Part shown: positions 27,523 to 35,914 of the stretch, in pieces | Layout: each line of letters begins with the position of its first letter | Position numbering within the stretch: the first letter of the stretch is position 1 | Assembly: GCA_903789615.1 (NCBI GenBank) | Contig: CAIFEV010000001.1 | Span: forward strand, 186,001-250,000 | DNA: 64,000 nt | Direction of reading: 5' to 3' | DNA from: an uncultured Lachnospiraceae bacterium | Lineage (GTDB): Bacteria > Bacillota > Clostridia > Lachnospirales > Lachnospiraceae | Program-made: the position numbers and the translations under genes | The notes under the pieces: generated by a model | Databases searched by the model: none | What the model was told of the DNA's origin: nothing | Seen by the model: only the letters and a program-made list of their open reading frames with translations

Positions 27523-29153
27523 AGATTGAAAAGATTCGCATTGATGCCTTCGGTAAACTGGAAGGCTTTCAGAAAGAATTAAATCCCGGGCTGAACAGCA
27601 TTCTGGCTGACAACGGATTCGGCAAGAGCACGCTGGCCGCGTTTCTGCGGGCGATGTTCTACGGGATGCCTCCTGCCCGGACCAGAAAAGACTTTCGGGA
27701 CGAGGAGCGGACAAAATACGCGCCCTGGAACAACGCCAGAATGGGCGGCGGACTGCAGATTGAGTGGCAGGGAAGGCACTACCGGATCGAGCGGACATTC
27801 GGTGTCCGGGAGAAGGACGATACGCTGATTGTCACGGATATGGAGACCGGAAAGGTGAGTGATGCGCTCGGCGACGTGCCGGGGGAGACGATTTTTCGGA
27901 TCAGCCGGGATGCATTCGCTTCGACACTGCTTCTGACTAGTGAGTCCACGGTTCCGACAGATAACGGACTGAATGTTGAGACGCCGCTCCAGGCGGAGCT
28001 TGGCAGTGTGGACCCGGATCCTGACATGAAGAAGCTGCCGGGCGCCTTAAAGCGGCTGCAGGACGCCGTGCGGTATTACAGCCGCCAGGGCGGGCGCGGG
28101 CATCTGGCGCAGCTGCGCGACGAGAGAACGCAGCTGGCGGCTGATATGCGCTCGATCCGCACGCAGTACCATGAGCTGAAACAGAAAGAAACGCAGGAAC
28201 TGTCGCGGGAACAGTCGGGAGAAGGGTTCGTCGAGAAAGAGGGGAGCGATTTCAATTACCTTGAGGCGGATGCGGACAGCACGGCAGATATCAAGGATTA
28301 CACGCGGATTCTGTCGGACACGCAGGATCTCGACGATGTGCATCTGACGGAGGAAGACCTGAACGACTCAAAGCTGATGCGCAAGCTGACAGAGCCGCCG
28401 GAAAAGAAAGGCCACGGAAGACTGATCGCCGTTGCCGTTCTCCTGCTTGTCGTCGGGATCGCGGGAAGCATCTATGTACCTGCGGCAAGACCGCCATTTG
28501 TCATTGCGGCCGGAGTCGGCATGATGATTCTGGCGGTGCTGATCCTCTCGGCGGTCACCTCGCACACGGTGAACCGCGCGGAAGGCATCAGCCGGGAGCA
28601 GATGCTGCAGTCCCGCCAGGAGGAAACAGACCGGGCGCAGCAGATGTACGCCGAGCAGAAGGGAAAGCTGAAGGCACAGTATGCGGAGAAGAAAAAGCGC
28701 GTCGAGGAGCTGACCGCACAGATTGACGAGGAGAGCCGGCGTGCGGAAATTTACGCACAGGCGGACAGGCTGCTGCAGGAAGCAGCGAGAACAGCTGCGG
28801 AGGGCGCCAGAAGGCTTGTGAGCCAGCATATCAATGAGTATCTGGAACTGTTCACGGACGGCGGCGCCATGGAAGTGAAGGTCGATGAGAATTTCAGACT
28901 GAGTGTTGTCGAGAACGGGCGCGAGAGGCAGCTTGGCTACTACAGCAGCGGCTCACAGGATCTGTTCCGGTTCGCGGAGCGGCTGGCGCTGCTGGACGGT
29001 CTGTATCCGCAGGAACATCCGGTGTTGATTTTGGATGATCCATTTGCTAATCTGGATGACAGTCACATGGAGAAAGTTCTTTCATTTTTGTGGAATCAGC
29101 AGAGCGGACGACAGATTATTTATCTGACCTGCCAGAGCAGCCGGATGCCGTAA
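27519..29153 (+). CDS. YhaN/SbcC-like ATPase, short form with membrane hairpin
   Basis: ABC/SMC-type ATPase partner of the YhaO-like nuclease. The 544 residues have Walker A DNGFGKST (31-38), a Q-loop region, then acidic helices, two adjacent membrane helices (about 298-350), a short coiled coil (about 360-430), the YYSSGSQDLFRFA signature (about 473) and Walker B VLILDDPFANLDD (about 501-513). B. subtilis YhaN is much longer, so the coiled-coil arms are strongly shortened. It starts at GTG within the stop of the previous gene. The membrane hairpin would keep the complex at the cytoplasmic membrane. Confidence 0.82.
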   Translation: MKIEKIRIDAFGKLEGFQKELNPGLNSILADNGFGKSTLAAFLRAMFYGMPPARTRKDFRDEERTKYAPWNNARMGGGLQIEWQGRHYRIERTFGVREKDDTLIVTDMETGKVSDALGDVPGETIFRISRDAFASTLLLTSESTVPTDNGLNVETPLQAELGSVDPDPDMKKLPGALKRLQDAVRYYSRQGGRGHLAQLRDERTQLAADMRSIRTQYHELKQKETQELSREQSGEGFVEKEGSDFNYLEADADSTADIKDYTRILSDTQDLDDVHLTEEDLNDSKLMRKLTEPPEKKGHGRLIAVAVLLLVVGIAGSIYVPAARPPFVIAAGVGMMILAVLILSAVTSHTVNRAEGISREQMLQSRQEETDRAQQMYAEQKGKLKAQYAEKKKRVEELTAQIDEESRRAEIYAQADRLLQEAARTAAEGARRLVSQHINEYLELFTDGGAMEVKVDENFRLSVVENGRERQLGYYSSGSQDLFRFAERLALLDGLYPQEHPVLILDDPFANLDDSHMEKVLSFLWNQQSGRQIIYLTCQSSRMP

Positions 29154-29184
29154 ACCCTGAAAAAAAGCGGCCTGGCGGTAAGGT

Positions 29185-29243
29185 TTGACAAAAACTATAT
29201 ATAGTATTACATGCTTGACCTAAACCACAATATGTAGTAACAT
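29185..29243 (+). promoter_or_regulatory. nrdD promoter region with two NrdR boxes
   Basis: Two 16-bp NrdR-box-like sites, at 29192-29207 (AAACTATATATAGTAT) and 29225-29240 (CCACAATATGTAGTAA), are 33 bp apart, about three helical turns. They lie in tandem units of about 30 bp, each also starting TTGAC and ending ACATG. Possible promoters are TTGACA-17-TACATG and TTGACC-17-TAACAT, so NrdR binding would block polymerase. Confidence 0.8.
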
Positions 29244-29245
29244 GA

Positions 29246-29280
29246 ATCCTGCACGTGAGCAATCACGCGCGGGATTTTTT
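29246..29280 (+). terminator. Terminator-like hairpin in the nrdD leader
   Basis: ATCCTGC and GCGGGAT (one G-U) enclose an inner CGTGA/TCACG stem with a GCAA loop, followed by six T. It lies between the NrdR boxes and the nrdD start, so it either ends transcription from yhaN or acts as an attenuator. Confidence 0.75.
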
Positions 29281-29373
29281 GCTTTCGGAATAAAGAACCG
29301 GAAGATACAGGAAACAAAAATCAAAAATCAGACAATCTCAAAAACAAAGTCGCACAAAAGCAGGGGACGTAGA

Positions 29374-31599
29374 ATGAATATTATCAAGAGAAGCGGCGAA
29401 GAGGTCGAATTCGACATCAGCAAGATCATTGTCGCCGTTCAGAAGGCGAACAGGGAAGTTCCGGAACAGGAGCGCCTGAGTGAGGAACAGATTCAGGCGG
29501 TCGGCAGCTTCGTCGAGGAACAGGCAAGGAAGACGACACGGGCGCTTTCCGTCGAGGAGATCCAGGATCTGGTCGAGGATCAGATCATGAAGGATCAGGC
29601 GTTTTCGGTGGCTAGAAAGTACATCACCTACCGCTACAAGAGGGCACTGGTCCGCAAGTCCAACACGACGGATCAGAGAATCCTGAGCCTGCTTGAGAGC
29701 AACAACGAGGAGGTCAAGCAGGAGAACTCCAACAAGAATCCGACGGTCAGCAGCGTACAGCGCGATTACATGGCCGGTGAGGTCAGCAAGGACATCACAA
29801 AGAGATTTCTTCTCCCGGACGACATCGTAGAGGCGCACGAGCAGGGCATTATTCACTTCCACGATGCGGATTACTTTGCGCAGCACATGCACAACTGCTG
29901 CCTGGTAAACCTGGAGGACATGCTTCAGAACGGCACCGTCATCTCCGGAACGCTCATCGAGAAGCCGCACAGCTTTTCGACTGCCTGCAACATCGCCACG
30001 CAGGCTATCGCGCAGATCGCCAGCAGCCAGTATGGCGGCCAGAGCATCACATTGTCGCATCTGGCGCCATTTGTCCAGGTGAGCCGTGAGAAGTTCATCC
30101 GCGAGGTGAGAGAGGACTTCCGCGAGAGCGGGATCACGGCGACAGACGAAGAGGTCCGCAAGGTCGCGGAGATGCGCGTGCGCGAGGAGATCAAGCGCGG
30201 CGTTCAGACTATTCAGTATCAGGTCATCACGCTCATGACGACAAATGGGCAGGCGCCCTTTGTCACGGTTTTCATGTATCTGGATGAAGTGCCGGACGGG
30301 CAGACCAGATCAGACCTGGCGCTTGTCATCGAGGAAGTTCTCCGCCAGAGAATGCAGGGCGTCAAGAATGAGAAGGGCGTGTGGATCACACCGGCGTTCC
30401 CGAAGCTCATCTATGTTCTGGAGGAGGACAATATCCATCCGGATTCCCGCTACTGGTATCTCACGAAGCTGGCTGCGGAATGCACCGCAAAGCGGATGGT
30501 TCCGGACTACATCTCCGAGAAGAAGATGCGCGAGTACAAGCTCTCAAAGGGCGAGACCGAAGGGAACGGGGATGTGTATCCGTGCATGGGATGCCGCAGT
30601 TTCCTGACGCCGGACCGCTCCGGAAACGGGTATGACAACGTGGCGGGCGCGCTTGACTATGACCCGTCAAAGCCCAAGTATTACGGCCGTTTCAACCAGG
30701 GCGTCGTGACCATCAACCTGGTCGATGTGGCCTGCTCGTCGGAGCGCGACATGGACCGCTTCTGGGAGATCCTGGACGAGCGTCTGGAACTGTGCCACAA
30801 AGCGCTTCGCTGCCGCCACGAAAGACTCCTGGGGACACCGTCGGATGTGGCGCCGATCCTCTGGCAGTACGGCGCGCTGGCAAGGCTGAAGAAGGGTGAG
30901 AAGATCGACAAGCTTCTCTACGGAGGCTATTCCACCATTTCTCTCGGGTATGCAGGGCTGTACGAGATGTGCAAGTATATGACCGGCAAGAGCCACACCG
31001 ATCCGGCTGCGAAGCCGTTTGCGCTGGCCGTGATGAAACGGCTGAATGACGCCTGCGCGAAATGGAAGGCGGCCGAGAACATAGACTACTCCATCTACGG
31101 CACCCCGCTGGAATCCACGACGTACAAGTTCGCGAAGTGCCTGCAGAAGCGTTTCGGCATCATCAAGGATGTGACCGATCACAACTACATCACCAACAGC
31201 TATCATGTGAATGTCCGCGAGCATATCGACGCGTTCTCAAAGCTCAAGTTCGAGTCCGAATTCCAGAAGCTCTCCCCGGGCGGCGCGGTATCCTATGTGG
31301 AAGTTCCGAATCTTCAGAACAACATCGAGGCAGTTCTCTCCGTGATGCAGTTCATCTATGACAACATCATGTACGCCGAGCTCAACACCAAGAGCGACTA
31401 CTGCCAGGTGTGCGGGTATGACGGACAGATCCAGATTGTGACCGACAAGAACGGAAAGCTCGTCTGGGAGTGCCCGAACTGCGGAAACCGCGACCAGTCG
31501 AAGATGAATGTCGCGAGACGTACCTGCGGATATATTGGCACGCAGTTCTGGAATCAGGGCAGAACACAGGAGATCAAAGACAGAGTGATGCACCTGTGA
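29374..31599 (+). CDS. nrdD: Anaerobic (class III) ribonucleoside-triphosphate reductase
   Basis: Glycyl-radical enzyme making dNTPs without oxygen. From the ATG at 29374 (CAGGGGAC site) it is 741 residues. An ATP-cone occupies about 1-90, the ten-stranded barrel follows (HFHDADYFAQHMHNCC region), the zinc site is CQVC...CPNC, and the radical glycine is Gly719 in RTCGYIG, 26 residues from the end. An in-frame ATG at 29242 would include the promoter and hairpin and is rejected. nrdG, needed to form the radical, usually follows but is absent here. Confidence 0.96.
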   Translation: MNIIKRSGEEVEFDISKIIVAVQKANREVPEQERLSEEQIQAVGSFVEEQARKTTRALSVEEIQDLVEDQIMKDQAFSVARKYITYRYKRALVRKSNTTDQRILSLLESNNEEVKQENSNKNPTVSSVQRDYMAGEVSKDITKRFLLPDDIVEAHEQGIIHFHDADYFAQHMHNCCLVNLEDMLQNGTVISGTLIEKPHSFSTACNIATQAIAQIASSQYGGQSITLSHLAPFVQVSREKFIREVREDFRESGITATDEEVRKVAEMRVREEIKRGVQTIQYQVITLMTTNGQAPFVTVFMYLDEVPDGQTRSDLALVIEEVLRQRMQGVKNEKGVWITPAFPKLIYVLEEDNIHPDSRYWYLTKLAAECTAKRMVPDYISEKKMREYKLSKGETEGNGDVYPCMGCRSFLTPDRSGNGYDNVAGALDYDPSKPKYYGRFNQGVVTINLVDVACSSERDMDRFWEILDERLELCHKALRCRHERLLGTPSDVAPILWQYGALARLKKGEKIDKLLYGGYSTISLGYAGLYEMCKYMTGKSHTDPAAKPFALAVMKRLNDACAKWKAAENIDYSIYGTPLESTTYKFAKCLQKRFGIIKDVTDHNYITNSYHVNVREHIDAFSKLKFESEFQKLSPGGAVSYVEVPNLQNNIEAVLSVMQFIYDNIMYAELNTKSDYCQVCGYDGQIQIVTDKNGKLVWECPNCGNRDQSKMNVARRTCGYIGTQFWNQGRTQEIKDRVMHL

Positions 31600-31655
31600 G
31601 AATGTCCGTATGAAAGAATCCGGCAATCTGAAAAAATGTAATTTATTGTAATCTG

Positions 31656-31694
31656 ACACCCGCGGCCTGGTAAAAGGGCCTGCGGGTGTTTTTT
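31656..31694 (+). terminator. Intrinsic terminator after nrdD
   Basis: ACACCCGC/GCGGGTGT extended by GGCC/GGCC gives about 12 pairs, with one bulged T, followed by a T run, 57 bp after nrdD. Confidence 0.9.
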
Positions 31695-31750
31695 CGGGCT
31701 TTTGGGTCTTTTGTGGCATTTCCCGTATTTCCGGTTTAGGGCGGACATGC

Positions 31751-31769
31751 TATAATGCCTGAAATCAGG
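31751..31769 (+). promoter_or_regulatory. -10 element and palindrome, probably the original promoter of the AraC-type gene
   Basis: Consensus TATAAT at 31751-31756 is followed at the expected start site by a perfect 12-bp palindrome, CCTGAAATCAGG (31758-31769), a likely operator. The -35 is weak (TTTCCG near 31728), which fits an activator-dependent promoter. If the insertion element is removed, this promoter sits about 70-80 bp before the AraC-type start codon. Confidence 0.5.
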
Positions 31770-31799
31770 TGCGCGTAAAATCAGTGGATGAAATGTAAC

Positions 31800-31921
31800 C
31801 TGAGAGTCCCGTTTGAAAGCAGAGACTCCCGTTTGGTAAATGAGAGGAGGCATTTTGTAACCGAGATTCCCGATCTGTAAATGAAAATCCCAGTTTGTAA
31901 GCAAGATTCCCGGATTTCAAT
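31800..31921 (+). repeat. Array of about six degenerate 20-bp repeats in the element's left flank
   Basis: GAGANTCCCGTTTGTAA-like units recur about every 20-21 bp: near 31802 (GAGAGTCCCGTTTG), 31822 (GAGACTCCCGTTTG), 31842, 31863 (GAGATTCCCGATCTG), 31882 (AAAATCCCAGTTTG) and 31904 (AGATTCCCGGATTT). A related unit, AATCTCAGTTTGCAA, lies at the right end (33539-33553). They may be transposase-binding sites. Confidence 0.6.
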
Positions 31922-32073
31922 ATTTTTAATACATGCTACAATGACTTCAGACCGTATTTCTGCATGGCAAACAGAGATCGGATCACGCTCGAAACTTTTT
32001 GTATACGGAGATTCCATCTCTGATCTCAATTGTTCAGTTGTGATCTTTTCTGGCGGCCGTACGTAAATACTGG

Positions 32074-33381
32074 TTACTTTTTGAGAAGTCTAGGCTTTAG
32101 GACGATGTTCTCAGCAGAGACCTTGGAACATCCCAGCTCCTTGAGCACTTCTTCTCCGTAAAGGAAGCTGAATGCATCGTAGGGCGTATGGTCATTCAGC
32201 TTCTTTCTTTTGTACGAGTTGATGTGATCCATCATCCTGGTCACCTCTTCCTGCGTCAGGTCATCAAAGCTAGTGCCCTTAGGAAGCACTCTCCGGATCA
32301 GTTCATGATTCACTTCACAGGATCCCTTCTGATAAGGACTGCTTGGGTCACAATAATAGACCTTGGTCCGCATAAGAGAACGCTTCCCTCTCGAGCCTTC
32401 CCGGTATTCGATAGCCTTTGGATTTGAGAACTCACTTCCATTGTCGGTAAGTATCACTGGAAAAAGCTTTTCAAAGAGGTCCGGACCAAGGACATGGTCC
32501 AGATGGTCAAAAATATCGATCACCGACCTTGAAGTGTTCGCATCCCTGAGAAAAGCCAGCATCAGGCTGGTCTCCACGAAATGGATCGTGAGAAGACATT
32601 TCCCACCAGTCCTGCCGATGACACTGTCCATCTGAACGATATGTGTCTCAGCTCCCTCTTCTATGAACTTCTGGAAGTCCTGATAGTTCCGCCCAATGCG
32701 GCAGCCCCTGTCCACCTTGAATTCTGGCTTCTTATACCGGGGCCGGTATTTCATTTTCCGTGGAAGATCGATGTTCCTGACATCAAAGAGCTGGGCATCT
32801 ACATAGTTGTAGAGGGTCTTTTCACTGCACATGAGCTCATCTACATGGTCAAGATAGATCTGGTGGAGAGACTGTCCGTTCCTCACGAGAGGAGTAATGA
32901 TAGCATTGATCCTACTGATCGTGGCCTCGTTCGTCAGGATACCTGTGCGGGATTCAGAGATGACATTTGTTGCCTGGATATGGGCATCTGCCGGATCGTA
33001 GATCCTTTTCAGGAGCGTGCATTCATTCACCGCCCCACATCCGTTGCAGACGTAAGGAGGCTTGCTCTTGACGGAGCAGACATCTTCTGAAAAATCTTCA
33101 CAGTGCTGATAGCATTCAGAACATAGGCTACATTTATAGAGCGATGTGCGTGAGCATTTCGGGCCGCAGAGTCCCTTCAACTTGCAGGTCTTCCGGTGCT
33201 TACAGGGGTTAAAGGGATAACCGGGCCGGCCGCTCTTTTTATCATAAGAGTAGCGGCGGATCTCCTTAGCGATCGTCGTCCGGTCCTTTCCGAGCCTGCG
33301 CCCGATCGTACCGAATGATTGATGTTCCTTGAGGCCTCTGGCAATCTCCAGACGGTCATCATAAGTCAAAAACTTAGACAT
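32074..33381 (-). CDS. IS30-family transposase
   Basis: A 435-residue DDE transposase. The N-terminal HTH (YDDRLEIARGLKEHQSFGTIGRRLGKDRTTIAKEI) is followed by a cysteine-rich insert of about 65 residues (roughly 59-121) that could bind zinc, then a second HTH and an RNase-H-like core with Asp in VQMDSVIG, Asp in LTDNGSEF and Glu in KGSCEVNHE. It appears complete. The start follows a GAAAGGAAC site. Base composition is more AT-rich than the neighbours, consistent with acquisition. Confidence 0.93.
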   Translation of the reverse strand: MSKFLTYDDRLEIARGLKEHQSFGTIGRRLGKDRTTIAKEIRRYSYDKKSGRPGYPFNPCKHRKTCKLKGLCGPKCSRTSLYKCSLCSECYQHCEDFSEDVCSVKSKPPYVCNGCGAVNECTLLKRIYDPADAHIQATNVISESRTGILTNEATISRINAIITPLVRNGQSLHQIYLDHVDELMCSEKTLYNYVDAQLFDVRNIDLPRKMKYRPRYKKPEFKVDRGCRIGRNYQDFQKFIEEGAETHIVQMDSVIGRTGGKCLLTIHFVETSLMLAFLRDANTSRSVIDIFDHLDHVLGPDLFEKLFPVILTDNGSEFSNPKAIEYREGSRGKRSLMRTKVYYCDPSSPYQKGSCEVNHELIRRVLPKGTSFDDLTQEEVTRMMDHINSYKRKKLNDHTPYDAFSFLYGEEVLKELGCSKVSAENIVLKPRLLKK

Positions 33382-33421
33382 AGCGGTTCCTTTCTAACGA
33401 CCGCCAGAAGTCTTTAAGATA

Positions 33422-33454
33422 ACAAAAAATGAGATAGACTTTCCAGTCCATCTC
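33422..33454 (-). terminator. Terminator hairpin reading into the transposase gene
   Basis: On the minus strand ATGAGATGGACT and AGTCTATCTCAT form a 12-bp stem with one mismatch and a 4-base loop, followed by six T. It lies upstream of the transposase start and would stop transcripts entering from outside. Confidence 0.65.
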
Positions 33455-33622
33455 ATATGTTTGTAAGGGAGAATCCATACCCTTCTTCCTTCATCTACAA
33501 CTATTAAAATCCAACCTTATCTGAGACTCTGGGTATGGAATCTCAGTTTGCAATTGAGACGTAAAATCAGTGCAGACATAGAAACAAAAGATCTGCTGCG
33601 GCAGAAAAAACTGGGGGCATAC

Positions 33623-35914
33623 ATGCGGGGAAGCACAGCAATCCGAATAAACAGGAAATCTGTCCGCTTCAGAATGTTCTTTTCTTATATACTGGTTCTG
33701 CTCATTCCGCTGGCGCTTTGTCTGGTTCTGTACAAAGTCTCGTACCGGGCAATGGAGCGCTCGTCGGAAAAGGTGTACGGATCCCTGCTCGAGCAGGTCC
33801 GGATTGATTTTGATGACTATTTTGATGAAATACGGCAGATCCAGTCCAGAATGCTGACCGATGAAAACCTGAGATCTCTGACACTGGCCGGAACCTCCTT
33901 CAGTCCGACAGAGCATATGACTCTGGTGGCGGCTAACCGGAGTCTGTCACAGATTCAGTATACGTATCCATTTATCCGTGATGCCATTATGTATATGAAA
34001 GAGTCAGACTCGGTCATCGGCACGACCGGTCATATGAGCCTGGAGCTGTATTATGATCTGTATCTGAAAGATTCGGATCTGTCAGAAGAGAAGCTCCGGG
34101 AATATCTGGCCGGACAGAGGAATCCCGGGGATATGCTGCAGATCCGCTTTTCGGACGGATCACGCCGCCTGCTGTTTTCCTGCAATACGATATCCGATTA
34201 CAGTTCTTCGTCATACAGCCGGAACAATTCCACAATTGCCATACTTGTGAATGAAAGCCTGCTGAATCAGAGACTTCTTCAGTTTCAGTCCGATCCGTCG
34301 ATTCAGATCGGCGTGCTTACAGAGGCCGGCGATATCCTGTCACAGGCCGGAGACATGGACGGCAGTGAATTGACGGATATGGCTTTCCAGGAAAGAGGCA
34401 TTTTTCAATATGTGCATTCCGGCGGGACAAAGTATGCGGCACTGACAGAAATGGCAAATGACGGACGATACCGCTATATTCTGATTGTTCCGATGACACT
34501 GATACAGTCCGGTGCCAGAGAAATCCAGATCTGCTCTCTGATAGGTCTGTTCATCTGTATGTTTTTCGGACTGTACCTGTCTGCCCGGCTCACAAACCGC
34601 AATTACCATCCGCTCCACGAACTTGTCAGGAGTCTTGGCGCAAGGGAGGACGTTCAGGCCCCTGTGAAAGCCGGAAACGAGTATGAACAGGTAAATATCT
34701 ACCTGCAGAAAATCTTACAGAATTCGGACCAGGCGCGGCACGAATTGTTCCTGAGCCGGCAGAGGCTTCACAAGTATCAGGTGTATTCTCTGCTGGAGCG
34801 GCCGTGTGAGAGCTTTCCGGATATATCCGGATATCATCTGAAAGGGCCGGGATATCTGTGCGTGCTGTTTCACTGCAGCCCGCCGGATGAAAAGAAGGGT
34901 TCCCAGACCTTCCGGATTGATCTCCTGCAGTTTATGATTGCCAATATTTTCCAGGAAGCCGCCGGTGATTTTTTTGACATGGAAATGACAGACGCCGGCG
35001 AAAATGAAGCGGCGATCGTGAGTATAGCATCAGAAAGTGAGAAAGTGCCGGATGAGCTTCTGGAGAAGATCGCTTTTACCCTGCAGAAAATGGAAGAGGC
35101 GGCAGGAGTGAGTGTCACGGCGGCCCTGGGCAATATTCATCCGGGACTTTCCGGTATTTACTATTCCTGGCATGAGGCGCTGGAAACAGCAGATTATCTC
35201 AGTCAGGATTCCGATATTCTGCAGTACCGGGAGATCCGCGATCTCAGAGACGGGTACCGTTTCAGCATGGAAGATGAAAACAGGCTGATCGTTTTTGTTG
35301 CATCCGGTGATGAAGAAAAAGCGCGGGAAAGTATTGAAAGAGCGGAAGAGACGGGGCCAAAAGCGGGAATCCCGGCTGTGATGAACCGGTATCTGGCTTT
35401 CGACATTCTCTCGGCGATGGCCAAAGGAGCGCAGCAGGCGGGTGTCAGCAGCCGGAAGATCGTGCGGTATGATGCTGTCGAGCAGGCGAGGGGACAGAAG
35501 ATCCGGGAGACGGTTCTGTCCATGCTCTCAGAGCTGTGCACTGCCGTCCGGGAGAAGAGCCGGGAGAATCCTCCGTCCAGCCGTCTGTACGAGGAGGTGT
35601 GCCGGTACATTCAGGAAAACTACGGGAATCCGGATCTGAATATCTCACAGACAGGGCTGCATTTCAACCTGACACCTTCCTATCTTTCTTCCCTCTTTAA
35701 AAAAGAATCCGGCGTGAGCCTGCTGGGGTATATCAATTCCATACGGATTGCAAAAGCAAAGGAACTGCTCATCAGAGGCGATTCGGTCGTGAATATCGCC
35801 GAGCAGACAGGATTCAGGGACAGCGGCGCGCTGATCCGGGTATTCAAAAAAGAAACCGGGATCACGCCGGGGCAGTTCAGGGCGATGCACGCAAGACAGG
35901 AGGCGTCGGAATGA
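33623..35914 (+). CDS. Membrane-bound AraC-family regulator
   Basis: A 763-residue one-component sensor-regulator. A cytoplasmic start, membrane helix at about 18-38, extracellular sensor region (about 40-295), second membrane helix (about 300-325), a long cytoplasmic linker and a C-terminal AraC-type double HTH (about 661-755, with NISQTGLHFNLTPSYLSSLF and VVNIAEQTGFRDSGALIRVF). The ATG at 33623 follows CTGGGGG; 25 upstream codons run into the repeat left by the insertion element and are probably not translated. Family members control adjacent carbohydrate uptake genes, here the overlapping solute-binding lipoprotein. Confidence 0.88.
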   Translation: MRGSTAIRINRKSVRFRMFFSYILVLLIPLALCLVLYKVSYRAMERSSEKVYGSLLEQVRIDFDDYFDEIRQIQSRMLTDENLRSLTLAGTSFSPTEHMTLVAANRSLSQIQYTYPFIRDAIMYMKESDSVIGTTGHMSLELYYDLYLKDSDLSEEKLREYLAGQRNPGDMLQIRFSDGSRRLLFSCNTISDYSSSSYSRNNSTIAILVNESLLNQRLLQFQSDPSIQIGVLTEAGDILSQAGDMDGSELTDMAFQERGIFQYVHSGGTKYAALTEMANDGRYRYILIVPMTLIQSGAREIQICSLIGLFICMFFGLYLSARLTNRNYHPLHELVRSLGAREDVQAPVKAGNEYEQVNIYLQKILQNSDQARHELFLSRQRLHKYQVYSLLERPCESFPDISGYHLKGPGYLCVLFHCSPPDEKKGSQTFRIDLLQFMIANIFQEAAGDFFDMEMTDAGENEAAIVSIASESEKVPDELLEKIAFTLQKMEEAAGVSVTAALGNIHPGLSGIYYSWHEALETADYLSQDSDILQYREIRDLRDGYRFSMEDENRLIVFVASGDEEKARESIERAEETGPKAGIPAVMNRYLAFDILSAMAKGAQQAGVSSRKIVRYDAVEQARGQKIRETVLSMLSELCTAVREKSRENPPSSRLYEEVCRYIQENYGNPDLNISQTGLHFNLTPSYLSSLFKKESGVSLLGYINSIRIAKAKELLIRGDSVVNIAEQTGFRDSGALIRVFKKETGITPGQFRAMHARQEASE

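Larger units (their letters stand above)
31774..33572. mobile_element. IS30-family insertion element with 13-bp flanking duplication
   Basis: CGTAAAATCAGTG occurs exactly at 31774-31786 and 33560-33572, flanking a transposase gene. The sequences just inside (from 31787 inward and from 33559 inward on the other strand) agree at about 16 of 24 positions in register, including CTGAGA and TCC, as expected of terminal inverted repeats. A second, inner inverted pair, TTCTGGCGGCCGT (32048-32060) and ACGACCGCCAGAA (33397-33409), matches 12 of 13 and sits close to the ORF, so the IS proper may be this smaller unit nested in another repeat. Confidence 0.7.

Noticed and set aside
29242-29373. N-terminal extension of nrdD
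   Set aside because: It covers a NrdR-site edge and the terminator-like hairpin; the ATP-cone begins at the ATG at 29374.
31800-31921. Possible CRISPR array
   Set aside because: The 20-bp units follow each other without unique spacers and vary in sequence; no cas genes are present.
31881-32066. 61-residue plus-strand ORF in the element's left flank
   Set aside because: No ribosome site or family resemblance, and it overlaps the degenerate repeats and inner inverted repeat.
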